A stretch of 64,000 nucleotides of DNA, from positions 1 to 64,000 of the forward strand of contig QZFT01000056.1 of assembly GCA_003600225.1 (NCBI GenBank), read 5' to 3'. The notes under the pieces are model-generated. The model ran no database searches, was not told the origin of the DNA, and saw only the letters and a list, made by a program, of their open reading frames with translations. A program made the position numbers and the translations under genes. This stretch comes from Pseudonocardiaceae bacterium YIM PH 21723. GTDB taxonomy: Bacteria > Actinomycetota > Actinomycetes > Mycobacteriales > Pseudonocardiaceae. Positions 62,255-64,000 of this stretch are shown one piece after another (positions within the stretch are counted from its first letter, which is position 1; every line of letters starts with the position of its first letter).

Positions 62255-63758
62255 TCTCAGCATCGGTGGGCGCACCCGGACGCTGCTCAAGAACGCCATC
62301 GAGGCCTACCGGCACGACCCGGAGGCGGTGCCCATCCTCATACGTCACCTGGACCGGCTCGACGGCCCGCTGCGGGTCGCGCTCGCCGGACGGGTCAAGG
62401 CGGGCAAGTCCACCCTGCTCAACGCCCTGGTGGGCGAGCAGATCGCGCCGACCGATTCCGGCGAGTGCACCAAGGTCGTCACCTGGTACCGGGCGGCCAC
62501 CGAGCGGCGGATCACCGTGCACTCGGTCACCGGCCGGGCCATCGGGCTGCCGGTGATCACCCGGCAGGGTGGCCTGGTCATCGAGCTGAACCAGCTGCCG
62601 CTGGCCGAGATCGACCGGGTCACCGTGGACTGGCCGGCCGCCGGACTGCGCGCGGCGACGCTGATCGACACCCCCGGTACCTCGTCCACCACCGGACACA
62701 CCTCGGCGCGGTCGGTCACCCTGCTGTCCACCGACGAGAAGCCGAGCGACGCCGACGCCGTCGTCTACCTGATGCGGCACCTGCACACCAGTGACCTGCG
62801 GCTGCTGGAGTCGTTCCACACCAACACCCGGCACGGCACCATGCAGACGACCCCGGGCGGCAACGCGGTCAGCCCGATCAACTCCATCGCCGTGCTGTCC
62901 AGGGCCGACGAGATCGGCGCCGGCCGGATCGACGCCCTGCAGTCGGCCAAGCGCATCGCCCGCCGCTACCGCGACGACCGGGAGCTGTCCCGGCTGTGCC
63001 AGACGGTGGTCCCGGTGGCCGGGCTGCTCGCGCAGACCGGTCGCACACTACGGGCGGGCGAGTTCGCCACCCTGCTGGACCTGACCAGGGCCAACCGGCA
63101 TCGGGTGGAGGCCTCACTGCTGTCGGTGGACCGGTTCACCAGCACCGCGCCCACCGCCGACGAGCGGCAGACCCGCGCCGACCTGCTGTCCCGCTTCGGC
63201 CTCTACGGCATCAGGCTGGCGCTGACCCTCATCCGGCAGGGCTACGACGACCTGCCCAGGCTGGCCGGGGAACTGGTCCGGCGCAGCGGCCTGGAGGAAC
63301 TGCAGCAGGTCCTCGCCACCCAGTTCACCGAACGCGCCGAGCTGCTGAAGTCCCGCTCCGCGTTGCTGGCGGTCAACCAGGTGCTGCGCACCCGGCCCAA
63401 CGACCGGTCCGCGGCGCTGCTGTCCGACCTGGAACGGATCTACTCCGGCGCCCACGAGTTCGCCGAGCTCCGGCTGCTGTCCGCGCTGCGCTCCGGGGCG
63501 CTGATCCTGCCCCAGGAACTGAACAGCGAGGCGCTACGGCTGCTGGGCTGGTCCGGCCGCGACTCCTGGGCCCGGCTGGCGCTGGAGCCCTACGCCGACG
63601 CTCCCCTGGTCCGCCGGGCGGCACTGGCCACCTTGGACCGCTGGCGGCGCACGGCGGAGAATCCGATGTCCCGGCGGGCCGAGGTACAGGCGGCGCAGGT
63701 GATCATCCGCTCCTGCGAGGGGATGCTCGCCGAACTGCCCACCCAGCGGAGCCGGTAG
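62238..63758 (+). CDS. Dynamin-like GTPase, IniC type
   Basis: 506 residues. G1 AGRVKAGKSTLLNALVGEQ (about 50-66), G2 ECTKVVTWYR, G3 LIDTPGTSSTTGH (about 143), and AVLSRADEIGAG in the G4 position. It lacks the hydrophobic membrane hairpin of the IniA-type partner. The two probably act as a hetero-oligomer at the cytoplasmic membrane. Translation is coupled by the 17-base overlap. It ends 2 bases before the convergent truncated gene. Confidence 0.92.
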   Translation: MTQEPDLSIGGRTRTLLKNAIEAYRHDPEAVPILIRHLDRLDGPLRVALAGRVKAGKSTLLNALVGEQIAPTDSGECTKVVTWYRAATERRITVHSVTGRAIGLPVITRQGGLVIELNQLPLAEIDRVTVDWPAAGLRAATLIDTPGTSSTTGHTSARSVTLLSTDEKPSDADAVVYLMRHLHTSDLRLLESFHTNTRHGTMQTTPGGNAVSPINSIAVLSRADEIGAGRIDALQSAKRIARRYRDDRELSRLCQTVVPVAGLLAQTGRTLRAGEFATLLDLTRANRHRVEASLLSVDRFTSTAPTADERQTRADLLSRFGLYGIRLALTLIRQGYDDLPRLAGELVRRSGLEELQQVLATQFTERAELLKSRSALLAVNQVLRTRPNDRSAALLSDLERIYSGAHEFAELRLLSALRSGALILPQELNSEALRLLGWSGRDSWARLALEPYADAPLVRRAALATLDRWRRTAENPMSRRAEVQAAQVIIRSCEGMLAELPTQRSR

Positions 63759-63760
63759 CC

Positions 63761-64000
63761 CTACCCGACCGGTACCGGCACGGGTCCCTCAGCGCGCATC
63801 TGGAACACCGGCGGCAGCAGCTTCGACTGCCCCTGGCAGTAGCCGGGCGCGACCTGACGATCACCCCGGTTGTCGAAGCAGAAGCCGCCGCCTGCCCCGG
63901 ACCAGACCGGCAGCGCCCCCGCTCCGCGCAGGATGTCCCGGGTGGCGGTGAACACCTCCCTGGCGGTCAGCGGGCGCTTGCGCTCGGTGGTGAAGGTGAT
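63761..64000 (-). CDS. C-terminal fragment of an unidentified protein
   Basis: 79 residues of a minus-strand frame run off the right edge and end at the stop codon at 63761. The visible part reads ITFTTERKRPLTAREVFTAT, then WSGAGGGFCFDNRGDRQVAPGYCQGQSKLLPPV. It contains two Cys that could form a disulphide and Gly-rich turns. It resembles secreted proteins of unknown function; no family is recognised. Confidence 0.6.
   Translation of the reverse strand: MTFTTERKRPLTAREVFTATRDILRGAGALPVWSGAGGGFCFDNRGDRQVAPGYCQGQSKLLPPVFQMRAEGPVPVPVG

Overview
The window reads as chromosomal DNA of a high-GC actinomycete, most likely of the order Pseudonocardiales. The signs are about 70% GC, many GTG and TTG starts, tandem DUF574-type methyltransferases, an iniBAC-like dynamin operon, WXG100/EspG-type proteins, a SigE-family sigma factor, a LytR-CpsA-Psr enzyme and a DUF222 HNH endonuclease. 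The order is inferred from gene content; no rRNA gene is present and the species cannot be named. No tRNA, CRISPR array or phage block was seen.

Layout. 1-9 kb: the tail of an unknown gene, an SDR oxidoreductase, a membrane NACHT ATPase, then a phenylacetate-type catabolic pair (thiolase, PaaN) divergent from a TetR regulator with a clear operator, and an ECF sigma factor with a membrane partner. 9-16 kb: small membrane and secreted proteins, a two-gene ParB-like/SNF2-helicase module with an AT-rich core, and a bacterial nitric oxide synthase. 16-24 kb: a sugar ABC transporter, three tandem DUF574 methyltransferases and a PAS-GGDEF-EAL protein. 24-31 kb: a copper-resistance operon (csoR, copZ, copA), an IMPase-like protein with an altered active site, and a compact four-gene type VII secretion-like cassette (WXG100-like, EspG-like, GxSxG lipase, lipoprotein). 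31-39 kb: a NitT/TauT-type ABC transporter divergent from a CitA/DcuS-type two-component system, a VapBC-like toxin-antitoxin pair, an LCP cell-wall enzyme and a PurM homologue. 39-46 kb: CPBP protease, a cyclopropane-fatty-acid-synthase-like/DUF1295 lipid pair, a peroxiredoxin, a LysR regulator, and a DUF222 HNH endonuclease boxed by two large cloverleaf-like inverted elements. 46-57 kb: PAP2 phosphatase, TPR protein, STAND ATPase with WD40 repeats, gamma-glutamyltransferase, an FNR-like reductase lacking its ferredoxin domain, nucleoside hydrolase, and an HTH/NB-ARC/TPR regulator. 57-64 kb: a membrane-anchored Hsp70 divergent from an iniB-iniA-iniC-like operon, then a truncated gene.

Three structural themes run through the window. 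First, a family of about 20-bp-stem palindromes built on GTTGACGA..TTCGG sits 3' of genes at five places, with compensatory changes in the stems. Second, a 30-bp repeat unit with the core gcagtaaggggcaccc occurs in tandem at two loci 49 kb apart. Third, the HNH gene is flanked by two multi-branch foldable elements in opposite orientation that share their architecture but differ in stem sequence. This third item, the ParB-like/SNF2 pair and the type VII cassette are the best candidates for undescribed systems.
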